Shown: positions 1 to 9,413 of the stretch, one piece after another
Layout: the number at the start of each line of letters is the position of its first letter
How positions within the stretch are numbered: the first letter of the stretch is position 1
Assembly: GCA_964570325.1 (NCBI GenBank)
Contig: CAZMXS010000051.1
Span: forward strand, 1 to 33,821
Length of the DNA stretch: 33,821 bases
DNA from: CAZMXS01 sp964570325
GTDB taxonomy: Bacteria > Verrucomicrobiota > Kiritimatiellia > CAIQIC01 > CAZMXS01
Direction: 5' to 3'
Notes under the pieces: generated by a model
Databases searched by the model: none
What the model was told of the DNA's origin: nothing
Seen by the model: only the letters and a program-made list of their open reading frames with translations
Program-made: the position numbers and the translations under genes

Positions 1-1070
1 TTCGCGATGTGCGCCGATTTACCGGCACCCTGGCGCCCCAGTCGCAGTTCCTGGTAGCCCCGAAAGTGGCGGGCCGGTTGGATCAGTTGCTGGTTAATAT
101 CGGGCACGAGGTGCGCCAGGGCGATTTGATCGCCGTGCTGGATGGCGAGGAATATCGCCAGCAGGTCGAGCAGGCGCGGGCCGAACTGGAAGTGGCCCGG
201 GCCAACACCCATGATACGCAGAGCACTTTGGAAATCGCCGCGCGCGATTTGGAGCGCGTTCGGGAACTGCGCAAGGAGCGGGTGGCTTCCGTTTCGGAAA
301 TGGACAAGGTCGAAGCTTTGCACAAGGCCGCCCAGGCCAAGCATGCGGTGGCCTTGTCGCAGATCAAGCAGCGGGAGGCGGCGTTGAAGGCCGCTGAAAT
401 TCGCCTGGCCTACACGCAGATTCGGGCCGCTTGGGAAGACGGCGACGGTACCCGCGTGATCGGGGAGCGCTATGTGGATGAAGGCGCCATGCTGCGCGCC
501 AACGATCCGATTGTTTCGATCCTCGATGTCGCAACCCTCCTTGCGGTGGTGTTTGTGATTGAACGCGACTATCCGGCAATTGCGATCGGCCAGCCGGCGG
601 CGGTGACGACGGACGCCTTTCCGGGCGAGGTCTTCCCGGGTCGCGTGGCCCGCAAGGCTCCGCTGCTCAGGGAATCCTCACGGCAGGCCCGCGTAGAAAT
701 CGAAATTTCCAATCCCGATCGCCGCCTGGCTCCCGGCATGTTTGTGCGCGTGGAATTGCAATTCGACCGCCGCGCGGAGGCGGTGGTGGTGCCGGCGGCG
801 GCGTTGGCGCGGCGCAATGGGCAGACGGGTGTTTTTCTGGCGGACGAGGAGACCTTGCGCGCCCGCTTTGTTCCCGTGACGGTCGGCATTGTCAACGGTG
901 AGATGGTTGAAATCCGGGATCCGCCGCTGGCGGGCCGCGTCGTGACCTTGGGACAGCATTTGCTGGAAGATGGGGCCGCCATCCGGATTCCCGAGGTGGA
1001 AGCGCCCGCCGCGGAAGCCGGCGCCAAGCGCCCGGGCGTCGCGCCTGCGGGAAGGAAAGGACGCGGATGA
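1..1070 (+). CDS. RND efflux periplasmic adaptor subunit (HlyD/MFP family), 5' end cut
   Basis: This is a membrane fusion protein that would bridge the inner-membrane RND permease and the outer-membrane factor. The frame is open to the left edge (residues R-D-V precede a GTG at 9), so the signal sequence and first residues are missing. The visible start falls in the region that normally leads into the lipoyl domain (PKVAGRLDQL, then DLIAVLDGEEY). A long alpha-helical hairpin follows at about residues 45-130, rich in Glu, Arg and Ala. The second half of the lipoyl domain and a beta-barrel domain come next (PAAVTTDAFPGEVFPGRV; RLAPGMFVRVEL). The C-terminal tail is rich in Ala, Gly and Lys. Its stop overlaps the permease start as ATGA at 1067-1070, which points to translational coupling. 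Substrate cannot be deduced. Confidence 0.93.
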   Translation, partial: RDVRRFTGTLAPQSQFLVAPKVAGRLDQLLVNIGHEVRQGDLIAVLDGEEYRQQVEQARAELEVARANTHDTQSTLEIAARDLERVRELRKERVASVSEMDKVEALHKAAQAKHAVALSQIKQREAALKAAEIRLAYTQIRAAWEDGDGTRVIGERYVDEGAMLRANDPIVSILDVATLLAVVFVIERDYPAIAIGQPAAVTTDAFPGEVFPGRVARKAPLLRESSRQARVEIEISNPDRRLAPGMFVRVELQFDRRAEAVVVPAAALARRNGQTGVFLADEETLRARFVPVTVGIVNGEMVEIRDPPLAGRVVTLGQHLLEDGAAIRIPEVEAPAAEAGAKRPGVAPAGRKGRG

Positions 1071-4000
1071 GCCTCGCCCGCGCCGCCATCCATCGGCCCG
1101 TTTTCACGACGATGGTTACGCTGATGGTCGTTATTTTGGGCTTGGTGGCCCTGCAGCGCGTTCCGCTCGACCTGATGCCCGATGTCACCTATCCCGCCTT
1201 GAGTATTTCCACCGGCTACGAAAACGCCAGTCCGGCTGAGATTGAGGAGTTGATCACGCGCCCGATTGAGGAGGCCGTCAGCGCGGTGCCGGGCGTGGTT
1301 GAGGTTTCTTCCACATCCGCCGAGGGCAACAGCGATGTAAGTGTCACCTTCGCTTGGGGGATGGACCTGGACGCAGCGGCCAATGACGTGCGTGACCGGT
1401 TGGATCGCGTCATGCCCCGACTGCCGGAAGAGGCCGATCGCCCCGTTCTGCGCAAGTTTGACCTGGCCAGTTTCCCCATCCTGATTCTTGGCGCGGCCAG
1501 CCGCCTGGATCCGCTGCAGATGCGCAGCATCATTGATCATCAGGTGAAATATCGCATTGAGCGGGTTCCCGGTGTGGCGGCGCTGGATATCCGCGGCGGA
1601 CAGGAGCGTGAAATTCATGTCTGGCTGAACGCGGACAAGGTCAAGGCGCTGGGCATTCCGCTCGGCGTCCTCGCCGCGCGGATCAAATCCGCCAACGTCA
1701 CCCTTCCGGCCGGAATCTTGGAGTATGGCAACTACGAGTTGGTGGTGCGTACGCCCGGCGAGTTCACCAGCCTGGAGCAGTTGCGTGATACGGTGGTGGC
1801 GCTGCGGGAAGGCGTCCCGGTGCGCCTCGGCGACATCGCCGAGATCGAGGATGGATGGGAGAAAATCACGCAGCTTGTGCGCTTCAACGGTGAGCCCGGC
1901 ATTCGGCTGGCCGTCAATAAGCAGTCCGGCAAGAATACCGTGGCGGTGGCCCGGGAAGTGCTTCGGGAAGTCGCGCGGCTGAACGCGGAAATCCCGCAAC
2001 TCCGGATCGTGCCGCTGATTAACACCGCTGATTATATCGAGCGCTCCATAGCCAATGTCGGCCGTTCGGCTGTTCTAGGCGGGATCTATGCCATCCTGGT
2101 GCTGCTTTTCTTTCTCCGCAACATACGCAGTACTGCGATTATCGCGACCGCGATTCCCATTTCCATCATCGCCACGTTCATGCTGATTTATTTCGGCGGA
2201 TTCACCTTGAACCTGATGACGCTGGGCGGACTCGCGCTGGGCGTGGGCATGCTGGTGGACAACTCGATCGTGGTTCTTGAGAACATCTATCGTTTACGCG
2301 AGACGGACCCTGATCAGGACGCCGTTGCGGCGGCGGTGCAGGGAACCGAGGAAGTGGCGGCCGCCATTGTCGCCAGCACGCTGACGACTTTGGTGGTGTT
2401 CCTCCCCCTGATTTTTGTGCGCGGGATGGCGGGTATTATGTTCAAGCAACTGGCGTTTGTGGTCGGTTTCGCGCTCCTGTGCTCCATGGGCGTGGCCTTG
2501 ACGCTGGTGCCGATGCTCGCGTCCCGTTACCTGCATCCGCCGGATTTGAAGGCGGCGCCGGGCGAAACCATCGCCCATAAACTGTTTCGCGTCACCGGCT
2601 TGATCCTGGCCCGGATTGAAGATCAATACAAACGGATGCTCCAGGCGGTGCTGCGCCACCGCGCCTGGGTCGTGCTGGCCGTGGCGCTGATTTTCATGGC
2701 CAGCCTGGCGGTGATTCCCCTGGTCGGTACCGAGCTGATGCCCGCCGCCGATGAGGGAGATGTGCGCGTCAGCGTCGAGTTGGAGCCGGGCATCCGCCTC
2801 GATGTGTTGGAACGGACCATGGCGCAGATTGAGGCCATCGTGGCCCGCGCGGTGCCCGAGGCCCGCGACACCGTGATGCGCACGGGCGGTTTCGGTCAGC
2901 GGTCGGGCGCCGGCCATGTCGCCGAACTACGGGTTATTCTGAAACCGTTGCGTGAACGCAAACGCTCCAGCGATGACATCGCCGCGGCGTTGCGCGGTCA
3001 ATTGGCCGGCATTCCAGGGGCGACGATCCGCACCCGCGCCGGCCAGGGTCTGTTCATTCTGCGCATGGCCGCCGGCAGCGGGGAAAGCATCGCCGTCGAA
3101 ATCCGCGGCTATGACCTCGACATAGCCGACGCGCTCGCGCGCCAGGTCAAGGATATCGTCGCCGGCGTGCCGGGCGTTACCGACGCCAAGATCAGTCGCG
3201 AGGCCGGCCAGCCGGAGCGCTGGGTTGTGGTGGACCGCGCGCGCGCGGAGACGCTGAAGGTGACCGTGGCGGATGTGGCCAACATGTTGCAGACGGTGCT
3301 GGGTGGGACGCGCGCCAGTTATTACCGCGACGGCGGCGACGAATATCCGATCCGCATCCAGCTCAAAGACGCGGAGCAGCAGGATATGCGCGACGTGCTC
3401 GATTTGACGCTCCCGAACGCCGACGGCGAGCCCGTCGTGTTGCGCAACCTGGTCGAGGTGGCGTCGCGTTCCGGGCCCACGCAGATTGACCGCAAAGACC
3501 AGGAACGAGTTGTGACCGTCACCGGCAATATCCGCGGGCGGGACATGGGATCGGTCCTGGCCGACATCCGCCGCGAACTGGCCGGCGTCCCCGTGCCGCG
3601 CGATTTTGCGATCGGTTTCGGCGGCGATTACGCGGAACAGCAGAAGGCGTTCCGGGAGCTGGGTGTGGGCCTCGCGCTGGCGCTGCTGCTGGTGTATATG
3701 GTGATGGCCTGCCAATACGAGTCGCTCAAGGATCCGCTGGTGGTGATGTTTTCCGTTCCGATGGCGCTGATCGGCGTCGTGTTGATGCTGCTGTTGAGCC
3801 ACACCACGTTCAACATCCAGTCCTACATCGGCTGCATCATGCTCGGCGGAATCGTGGTCAACAACGCGATTCTGCTGGTGGACCAGACCAACCGACTGCG
3901 CCGGCATGACGGACTCGCCACGCGGGCCGCCATCGCCGAGGCGGGCCGGCGCCGCCTGCGTCCCATCCTGATGACCGCGCTGACCACCACGTTGGGCCTG

Positions 4001-4168
4001 CTGCCGCTGGCCATCGGGATGGGGGAGGGCGGCGAGGCGCAGGCGCCTTTGGCCCGCGCCGTGATCGGCGGTCTGTTCAGTTCCACCCTTTTCACGCTGT
4101 TGCTGATTCCCGTGGTCTATTCGCTCTTCGAGGAGGGCTGGCGGCCGCATGCGCGCCCCGTGGCTTAA
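1067..4168 (+). CDS. RND efflux permease, AcrB/HAE1-like
   Basis: This 1033-residue inner-membrane transporter of the resistance-nodulation-division superfamily has the usual length for the family. It shows two copies of the fold: an N-terminal helix, a periplasmic porter loop, a bundle of membrane helices near residues 335-500, a second periplasmic loop, and a final bundle near 870-1025. TM4 carries GMLVDNSIVVLENIYR near residue 393; the AcrB Asp pair is Asp-Asn here. TM10 carries GGIVVNNAILLVD near residue 925, with Asn where AcrB has its relay Lys. Both variants recur in a large subgroup of RND proteins, so I do not read them as inactivation. The gene overlaps the adaptor by 4 bp and the outer-membrane factor by 20 bp. 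Proton-driven export is family knowledge; the substrate is unknown. Confidence 0.96.
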   Translation: MSLARAAIHRPVFTTMVTLMVVILGLVALQRVPLDLMPDVTYPALSISTGYENASPAEIEELITRPIEEAVSAVPGVVEVSSTSAEGNSDVSVTFAWGMDLDAAANDVRDRLDRVMPRLPEEADRPVLRKFDLASFPILILGAASRLDPLQMRSIIDHQVKYRIERVPGVAALDIRGGQEREIHVWLNADKVKALGIPLGVLAARIKSANVTLPAGILEYGNYELVVRTPGEFTSLEQLRDTVVALREGVPVRLGDIAEIEDGWEKITQLVRFNGEPGIRLAVNKQSGKNTVAVAREVLREVARLNAEIPQLRIVPLINTADYIERSIANVGRSAVLGGIYAILVLLFFLRNIRSTAIIATAIPISIIATFMLIYFGGFTLNLMTLGGLALGVGMLVDNSIVVLENIYRLRETDPDQDAVAAAVQGTEEVAAAIVASTLTTLVVFLPLIFVRGMAGIMFKQLAFVVGFALLCSMGVALTLVPMLASRYLHPPDLKAAPGETIAHKLFRVTGLILARIEDQYKRMLQAVLRHRAWVVLAVALIFMASLAVIPLVGTELMPAADEGDVRVSVELEPGIRLDVLERTMAQIEAIVARAVPEARDTVMRTGGFGQRSGAGHVAELRVILKPLRERKRSSDDIAAALRGQLAGIPGATIRTRAGQGLFILRMAAGSGESIAVEIRGYDLDIADALARQVKDIVAGVPGVTDAKISREAGQPERWVVVDRARAETLKVTVADVANMLQTVLGGTRASYYRDGGDEYPIRIQLKDAEQQDMRDVLDLTLPNADGEPVVLRNLVEVASRSGPTQIDRKDQERVVTVTGNIRGRDMGSVLADIRRELAGVPVPRDFAIGFGGDYAEQQKAFRELGVGLALALLLVYMVMACQYESLKDPLVVMFSVPMALIGVVLMLLLSHTTFNIQSYIGCIMLGGIVVNNAILLVDQTNRLRRHDGLATRAAIAEAGRRRLRPILMTALTTTLGLLPLAIGMGEGGEAQAPLARAVIGGLFSSTLFTLLLIPVVYSLFEEGWRPHARPVA

Positions 4169-5666
4169 ATGTTTGTTCTTGGCGTTGGCCGGCCTGCCAC
4201 CGGCCGGCGCCGCGCCAGCCGGGTCCAACGCGGCCGGCCGTCTGGAACTGCGGTTGGGGGATGCGGTGTGGCTGGCGCTGACCAACAATCGTTCCCTGGC
4301 TATCGAGCGACTGGAGCCGGACGTCCGGCGGACCGTTGCGGACGAGGAGCGGGCCGCCTTCGACCCGGTGCTGAAAGCTGAAGGGGTCGCGGAACACGAC
4401 GCGGTCCCGGGCGCCACCAACCTGGAAACCGTCGCCACCACCCGGCGCACCGGCGGTGCGGTGGGGCTCAGTGAGTATTTGCCGACCGGCACGCGGATTG
4501 ACCTCGGGCTGGGCGGCGAACGCGAGGAACTCGAGAGCCGCGATCCCCGTTATGCGAGCCGCGCGGAGCTCGCCGCGTCCCAGGCGCTTTTGCAGGGTCG
4601 GCCGGTCGCTGTCAACCTCGTCCGGCTGCGCCAGGCGCGGCTCGACACGGAGATTTCCGAGTATGAATTGCGCGGCTATATCGAGACCTTGGTCGCGGTC
4701 GTGGAAAGCGCCTATTGGGAATGCGCATTGGCGCAGCGCCGCGTGGACATTTACGAGCGGTCGCTGGCGCTGGCGCAGCGCCAGCTCAAAGAGATTGAAC
4801 ACCGCATTCGGGTGGGGGATCTGCCCGAGACGGAACTGGCGGCCGCGCGGGCTGAATCCGCCCTCCGCGAGGAGGAGTTGATCAACGCGCGCGGCGCTCT
4901 GGCGACGGCCTTCCTGCGTTTGCGCCGTTTGATTGATCCGGAACTGCTGGCCGAACCGCGACCGGAGCTGGCGCTCAGCACCGAGCCGGCCGCGCCCGAC
5001 ATTCGCCTGGGGCCGGTGAGCGCGCATGTCGCGCTGGCGTTCAACATGCGCGCCGAATTGAATGAGGCGCGGCTGCGCGTGCAACGCAACGATCTGGAAC
5101 TGGTTCGAACCCGCAACGGATTGCTGCCCAAGCTGGATTTCTTCATCGCACTGGGGCTTACCGGTTATGCCCGGTCTTTCGGTGATTCAATGACTGAAAT
5201 GGACGGGGACCATTACGCGGTTTCCGGCGGGCTGCGCCTTGAATTCCCGGTGGGCAACCGGGCGGCCGGGGCGCGGCATCAACGCGCCCAGCTTACGCGT
5301 GAACAATCGGCTGAAGCGTTGCGCAACCTGACGGACCTGGTGCAGGTGGAGGTCGAATCCGCATATATTGACGTGGAACGGACGCGCGCGCAAATCACGG
5401 CCACCGCCACCACCCGCCAGTTCCAGGAGGAAAAGGTTTATGCGGAAACCCAGAAGTATGAGGTCGGCCGTTCCACCTCCTTGCTGGTGACTCAGGCCCA
5501 GCGTGATCTGGTGCAAAGCCAGGTGGCCGAGGCGACCGCCGTGGTTCGCTATTTGGAAGCCCTCGTTGCCCTGTACCGGCTGGAAGGGACACTTCTTGAA
5601 CGGCGCGGCCTGGCGGCGGCGGATCGTCTCCCGGCGAATGAGGCATTCAACCCGGCGCCATATTGA
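4149..5666 (+). CDS. TolC-family outer-membrane efflux protein
   Basis: This 505-residue outer-membrane factor completes the first tripartite pump. It opens with a signal peptide (MRAPWLKCLFLALAGLPPAGA), then the typical TolC start LRLGDAVWLALTNNRSLAIE. Two long helical segments of similar pattern follow, near residues 170-260 and 390-480, with the Ala/Glu/Gln/Arg-rich helices of the periplasmic tunnel. Tyr/Gly strands near 310-360 would form barrel strands. The start lies inside the last codons of the permease gene (20-bp overlap), so translation is probably coupled. After the stop, 90 bp separate it from the convergent propeller gene; I see no clear terminator there. Confidence 0.93.
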   Translation: MRAPWLKCLFLALAGLPPAGAAPAGSNAAGRLELRLGDAVWLALTNNRSLAIERLEPDVRRTVADEERAAFDPVLKAEGVAEHDAVPGATNLETVATTRRTGGAVGLSEYLPTGTRIDLGLGGEREELESRDPRYASRAELAASQALLQGRPVAVNLVRLRQARLDTEISEYELRGYIETLVAVVESAYWECALAQRRVDIYERSLALAQRQLKEIEHRIRVGDLPETELAAARAESALREEELINARGALATAFLRLRRLIDPELLAEPRPELALSTEPAAPDIRLGPVSAHVALAFNMRAELNEARLRVQRNDLELVRTRNGLLPKLDFFIALGLTGYARSFGDSMTEMDGDHYAVSGGLRLEFPVGNRAAGARHQRAQLTREQSAEALRNLTDLVQVEVESAYIDVERTRAQITATATTRQFQEEKVYAETQKYEVGRSTSLLVTQAQRDLVQSQVAEATAVVRYLEALVALYRLEGTLLERRGLAAADRLPANEAFNPAPY

Positions 5667-5756
5667 TCGGCATGCGAAAGGGGCCGCAAATCCTTAACGC
5701 AAGCCGATATGCGGTTTTCACATATTGACGCGGTCAGCCGCCAGGCCGTCAGGTTG

Positions 5757-8126
5757 CTATGGAACCTCCCGCAGACGAAAGAAAGCGGGCGAGGCTGCGC
5801 GCACCACGCGGTCGGTATAGAGCGTGAGTTCGCCTGACGGGACCAGGTTGGATGCAATCTGCGCGTAACTGCCGCCGGCATTCGTGGCGATATCCAGCGC
5901 ATAGCGCCGGTCGCCGCGGCTGCGCCAGACGAATCGTGTCCAGCCATTGGTGAGGCGCTGGATGGCGCCGGCTTGGAACGGTTGCAGGGGCGCCAGGCTG
6001 ATGCGCGGCCAGCCGCACAGCCGGGTGAAGAATCCGGCGGCCAGGAGATTGGTGCCGTCGCACTTCAACGCTTCCACCCTTTCATTGGCGGCCGGGTTCC
6101 AGTTGGGATCGGCCGCCCCCGAGAACGGATTTACCCGGACCAGATAGGGTTGGTTGGTCCCTTGCAATTGCTCGAATTCGCCGCCGAGGTAGATCCAGGA
6201 TGCGTCATGCGTCACCGCATAGGTATAGCTGGAGGGGTTGGGCCTCCAATTCGGGTCCACCGTCCCATTGTTGGCAGACACCTTGGCGGCGTGGGTTCGG
6301 GGTTGGCCGCCGACCACATGGAATTCTCCGACCAGATAAACCCCGGTCCCGTAAACATCCAGATCGTAGACATAGGAATCGGGCGCCGGATCCCACGCCG
6401 GGTCCACGGCCCCGGTGGTGCGGTCCAGCTTGGCCGCATTCGTGCGGGCGACGCCGCCGATTTCATTGAAGGAGCCTCCGGCGTAGAGGCTGGTTCCATC
6501 CAGCTGCAAGGCATAAATCTCGCTATCGCAACTGGCCTGCCAGGCCGGATCCAACGCGCCGGTCGCATGACTTACCTTGGCCAGGTTGGTGCGCACCCCG
6601 CCCACGGCTCCTATCTTGCCGCCGATATAGACTCCGGACGCGTCCGCCACGATGGCGAAGGGCGAGTAACTGTATCCCGTGACGGCCGGCGGCGCCCAGC
6701 CGGGAAGCAGCGCGCCGGTTTGAGGATCCAGCTTGGCATAGAGGCTGCGCGCCGTTCCGCCAATGTTCGTGAATGTTCCTCCAATGTAGATATTGGTCTG
6801 ATACACACAGATCGCGTGCAGAGTAGCATTATCGTTTAATACAGGCAGCCAGTTGGTGTCCAACTGGCCGTTGGGATAGAGCCGGGCGAGGTATTTCCGC
6901 GGCATGCCGTTGACCCGCTCAAAACTACCGCCGACAATGATCTGGCCATCCGCTTGCCGCGCGATCTGCTTCACCGCACTGGCCGAAGAAATGACCGGTG
7001 TGAAGTTCGTGAACTGCCGGCCGGTGCTGGGATTGAAGAACGCCAGGCCGGGACCCCAGCGGCCATTCACCTGGTCAAAATCGCCGCCAACATATAGGTT
7101 GGTGATGTTGGCCGACAACAGAGCGTATGGGTTGTTGTTGACCCGGTTGGTCCAGGTTGGATCGGCGGCGCCAGTGGTCGTGTTCAATCGCGCCAGGGAT
7201 TGACAGTTAGTACCGCCGAGGTTGGTGAATGTGCCGCCGACATAAATCGCCAAAGTATCGGCGGCCAGGCAACGCAGGTAATTGTAGCCTTTGCCGTCCG
7301 GATTCCATGAAAGATCAATAGCGCCGGTTGCGTCGTTGAGCTTGGCCAGCCCGTTGCGGGTCTGTCCGCCCATATTGGTAAAGAGCCCGCATACATACAG
7401 GGCGGAACCCACATGCGCGAAGCCGAACACGGATCCCGCGCGGTCCAGCTTGGGATCCCAGTTGGTGTTGGCCTGCCCATTGAAACTGAGCACCTTGGCC
7501 AGGTTGCGAACACCGGTTGCCCCGATGTTGGTGAAAAGCCCGCCGACGAAGATGTCGCTCCCATACACCAGCAAATGGCTGACGTTGTAGGTCACGCCGT
7601 TGGTCCAGTTAATATCCGGGTGCCCGGTCAGGGCGCTGATCTTGGTAATACCGCGCTGGTTCTGTCCGCCGATTTTGGTAAACGCGCCGCCGACTACCAG
7701 GTTGAGCCCCTCCAAGGCTAATGCGTAAACAGGGCCATCGGCGTCGTTGGTCCAGTTGGGCACCGCCCGTCCGGTGGTCGGATCCAGCTTGGCCAGGAAA
7801 GCGCGATTGGTGCCGCCGATGACGGTGAACCCTCCGCCCACGTAGATGTTGGTGTCGTAGATCGCGAGGGCATTGATTTCACCATCGGCGTTGGGGTTCC
7901 AGTTGGTATCGAGCGTGCCGTCAAGTCGCAGGCGGGCGATGTTCTGGCGCGGGACGCCATTCACGGCGTCGAAACGCCCCCCGACAATAAGTTGCTCATC
8001 CCATGTCCGGGCAATGGTCTTGATTTCTCCCTGTCGTTCCAAGGTGCAATCGAACTGGGGCAGGGATTGCGCGAAAACGCCGAATGAAGCGAACAGCGCC
8101 GGCAAAACACTCCAGGAAAGTTTCAT
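5757..8126 (-). CDS. Secreted protein with 14 delta-60/propeller-type repeats
   Basis: The 789-residue product has a signal peptide (MKLSWSVLPALFASFGVFAQ) followed by 14 repeats of about 45-55 residues of the form 'xxVGGxFTxIGGxxRxxLAKLxxxTGxxDxxW'. Such repeats occur in secreted or surface proteins annotated as delta-60 repeat proteins and are expected to form beta-propeller blades. Repeats 1 and 8 share distinctive features (IAR....Q.IVGG.F..VNG.PR), as do 2 and 9, which suggests two seven-blade units. The last 60 residues are a different module ending in FFRLREVP. I chose the ATG at 8126 because GGGAGG lies just upstream and a signal peptide follows; an earlier ATG at 8177 would add 17 unlikely residues. 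No catalytic motif is visible. Function unknown. Confidence 0.85.
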   Translation of the reverse strand: MKLSWSVLPALFASFGVFAQSLPQFDCTLERQGEIKTIARTWDEQLIVGGRFDAVNGVPRQNIARLRLDGTLDTNWNPNADGEINALAIYDTNIYVGGGFTVIGGTNRAFLAKLDPTTGRAVPNWTNDADGPVYALALEGLNLVVGGAFTKIGGQNQRGITKISALTGHPDINWTNGVTYNVSHLLVYGSDIFVGGLFTNIGATGVRNLAKVLSFNGQANTNWDPKLDRAGSVFGFAHVGSALYVCGLFTNMGGQTRNGLAKLNDATGAIDLSWNPDGKGYNYLRCLAADTLAIYVGGTFTNLGGTNCQSLARLNTTTGAADPTWTNRVNNNPYALLSANITNLYVGGDFDQVNGRWGPGLAFFNPSTGRQFTNFTPVISSASAVKQIARQADGQIIVGGSFERVNGMPRKYLARLYPNGQLDTNWLPVLNDNATLHAICVYQTNIYIGGTFTNIGGTARSLYAKLDPQTGALLPGWAPPAVTGYSYSPFAIVADASGVYIGGKIGAVGGVRTNLAKVSHATGALDPAWQASCDSEIYALQLDGTSLYAGGSFNEIGGVARTNAAKLDRTTGAVDPAWDPAPDSYVYDLDVYGTGVYLVGEFHVVGGQPRTHAAKVSANNGTVDPNWRPNPSSYTYAVTHDASWIYLGGEFEQLQGTNQPYLVRVNPFSGAADPNWNPAANERVEALKCDGTNLLAAGFFTRLCGWPRISLAPLQPFQAGAIQRLTNGWTRFVWRSRGDRRYALDIATNAGGSYAQIASNLVPSGELTLYTDRVVRAASPAFFRLREVP

Positions 8127-8225
8127 GTGCCCTCCCGTGTCAAAAGCCCAGCAGCGTATGCCGCCGCCATCCGACAAATGGACCGCCCCGGCCGCCGCCG
8201 CATGTCTTACCCCTCAATGAATGGT

Positions 8226-8254
8226 ATTGTAAAATGTTGGTTTATGAGTTGCAA
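8226..8254 (-). promoter_or_regulatory. Candidate sigma70-type promoter for the propeller gene
   Basis: On the minus strand TTGCAA (8254-8249) is followed after exactly 17 bp by TACAAT (8231-8226), a five-of-six match to the -10 consensus. Transcription would start near 8218, giving a leader of about 90 nt. A second TTGACA-like box lies at 8275-8270 without a good -10 partner. Confidence 0.5.
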
Positions 8255-8278
8255 TGCTTTCTTTGTGAGTGTCAATCA

Positions 8279-8304
8279 ATGGCGCCACCCCCCGCGGCGC
8301 CCAT
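8279..8304. terminator. GC hairpin between the lacI-type gene and the propeller promoter
   Basis: ATGGCGCC (8279-8286) pairs with GGCGCCCAT (8296-8304), with one bulged base and a 9-nt loop. It could end transcription of the regulator gene on the minus strand, but no T-tract follows, so a classical intrinsic terminator is not proven. Confidence 0.3.
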
Positions 8305-8349
8305 CTTCGATTGGGTGCAACCGCTGAGCCGGGCGGGTTGAAGTGGGCC

Positions 8350-8371
8350 GCGCGTGTCGGGAGACGCGCGC
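8350..8371. terminator. Nine-pair GC hairpin with GGGA loop downstream of the LacI gene
   Basis: GCGCGTGTC (8350-8358) and GACGCGCGC (8363-8371) form a nine-pair stem, with one T-G wobble, around a GGGA tetraloop. It sits 17 nt beyond the stop of the LacI-type gene. No T-run follows on the minus strand. It could be a transcript-end hairpin or a dispersed palindromic repeat. Confidence 0.4.
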
Positions 8372-8387
8372 TACTGGGCCGCATTGT

Positions 8388-9413
8388 TCAGGCGGAGCCG
8401 CGTACGATCAGAATTCCGCCCCCGACCAGCCGGTGGACCGGCTTCACCTGCCGCTTGCGGATCAAGTCCAGCGCAATTTGCGCGGCCGCGCGGCCCTCTT
8501 CGCGCACCGGGGCGGCAACCGTGGTGAGGTTGTAGCCGCGCGGTCCGGCAATGCGCGAATCTCCCAGCGTCGCGACGGCCACATCCTCCGGCACACGCAA
8601 TCCCATCCGCTCCAAGGTGTCAATCGCCTCGATGGCCGAATCGTCGTAGTGGGCAAACAATGCGTCAGGCGCAGTCGTCGGTCGGGCAAACAACGCTTGC
8701 AATTTAGGCGCAAAGGATTCGCCGGGCCGGTTGAGCAGCACCCATTCCGCGCGCACCGGATGGTTTTCCTCTTCCAGCGTTTTCCGAAACTGCGCCAAAC
8801 GGCGGTTGGCCATCATGCGCTCGTCCGTGAATCCCAAGTAGCCAATCCGGCGGGCGCCGCGTCGAACCAGATGCCGCACGACCAACGCGACATCCGCCGG
8901 ATCCCAGGCGGCGTAGCTGACTTCGGGCAAATCGGCCAGAGTGTCGCCGAAAAAGACGAGCGGAATGCCGTTGGCCTGCGCCTCGCGATAGGCATTGAGT
9001 CCGGCGGCCAACGGGTTGCACAGGATGCCTTCCGCGCGCCGCTGGATCAACGAACCGATTTCGCGCGCCTCCTGCTCCGGGTTGTCGCGGTGGTTCACGA
9101 TAAACGGCACCAGTCCCTCCGCTTGGAAGAGGTCATACATGCCATCCATGATATAGTGCGCCCAGTCATTCCGCAGATGGGGGAAGATCACGCCGACCAT
9201 GCCCGAGCGCTGATTGCGCAAATTGCGCGCCAGCACGTTGGGCACATAGTTGAGTTCGCGCGCGGCCGCCCGCACCCGGCGCACCGTGGCGGTCGCTATG
9301 CCATAGCGCTCCGCCCGGCCGTTGAGCGCCAGCGATACGGTGGTGATCGAAAGCCCCAGATGCGCGGCCAGCGTCGCCACCGTCGCTTTTTTCTCTGTTC
9401 CGTTGACACGCAT
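8388..9413 (-). CDS. LacI-family transcriptional regulator
   Basis: This 341-residue DNA-binding regulator has a typical length for the LacI/GalR family. Residues 10-60 form the helix-turn-helix and hinge helix (TVATLAAHLGLSITTVSLAL, then RRVRAAARELNYVPN). The rest is a periplasmic-binding-protein-like sugar sensor (SGMVGVIFPHL; DALFAHYDDSAIEAI; VPEDVAVATLGDSR). The ATG at 9413 was chosen; a TTG directly before it adds one residue. Neither start has a visible Shine-Dalgarno sequence. The gene is divergent from the GH31 lipoprotein with only 41 bp between the start codons, so it very probably controls that gene and itself. The ligand is likely a sugar released by the GH31 enzyme, which is inference. 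Confidence 0.93.
   Translation of the reverse strand: MRVNGTEKKATVATLAAHLGLSITTVSLALNGRAERYGIATATVRRVRAAARELNYVPNVLARNLRNQRSGMVGVIFPHLRNDWAHYIMDGMYDLFQAEGLVPFIVNHRDNPEQEAREIGSLIQRRAEGILCNPLAAGLNAYREAQANGIPLVFFGDTLADLPEVSYAAWDPADVALVVRHLVRRGARRIGYLGFTDERMMANRRLAQFRKTLEEENHPVRAEWVLLNRPGESFAPKLQALFARPTTAPDALFAHYDDSAIEAIDTLERMGLRVPEDVAVATLGDSRIAGPRGYNLTTVAAPVREEGRAAAQIALDLIRKRQVKPVHRLVGGGILIVRGSA

Noticed and set aside
9..11. GTG at 9 as the true start of the first adaptor
   Set aside because: The frame is open upstream to the edge, no signal sequence follows, and the protein would begin in the middle of the expected N-terminal region.
569..1999. Long open frame on the strand opposite the first adaptor and permease
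   Set aside because: It is antisense to clear family genes, has no family motifs, and is of the kind expected from high-GC codon use. The same applies to long opposite-strand frames at 2927-4492, 9461-10900, 11399-12748, 14932-16284, 23627-24541 and 29822-31237.
5667..5756. Search for a terminator or site between the first efflux operon and the propeller gene
   Set aside because: No stem of six or more pairs with a T-tract was found in these 90 bp.
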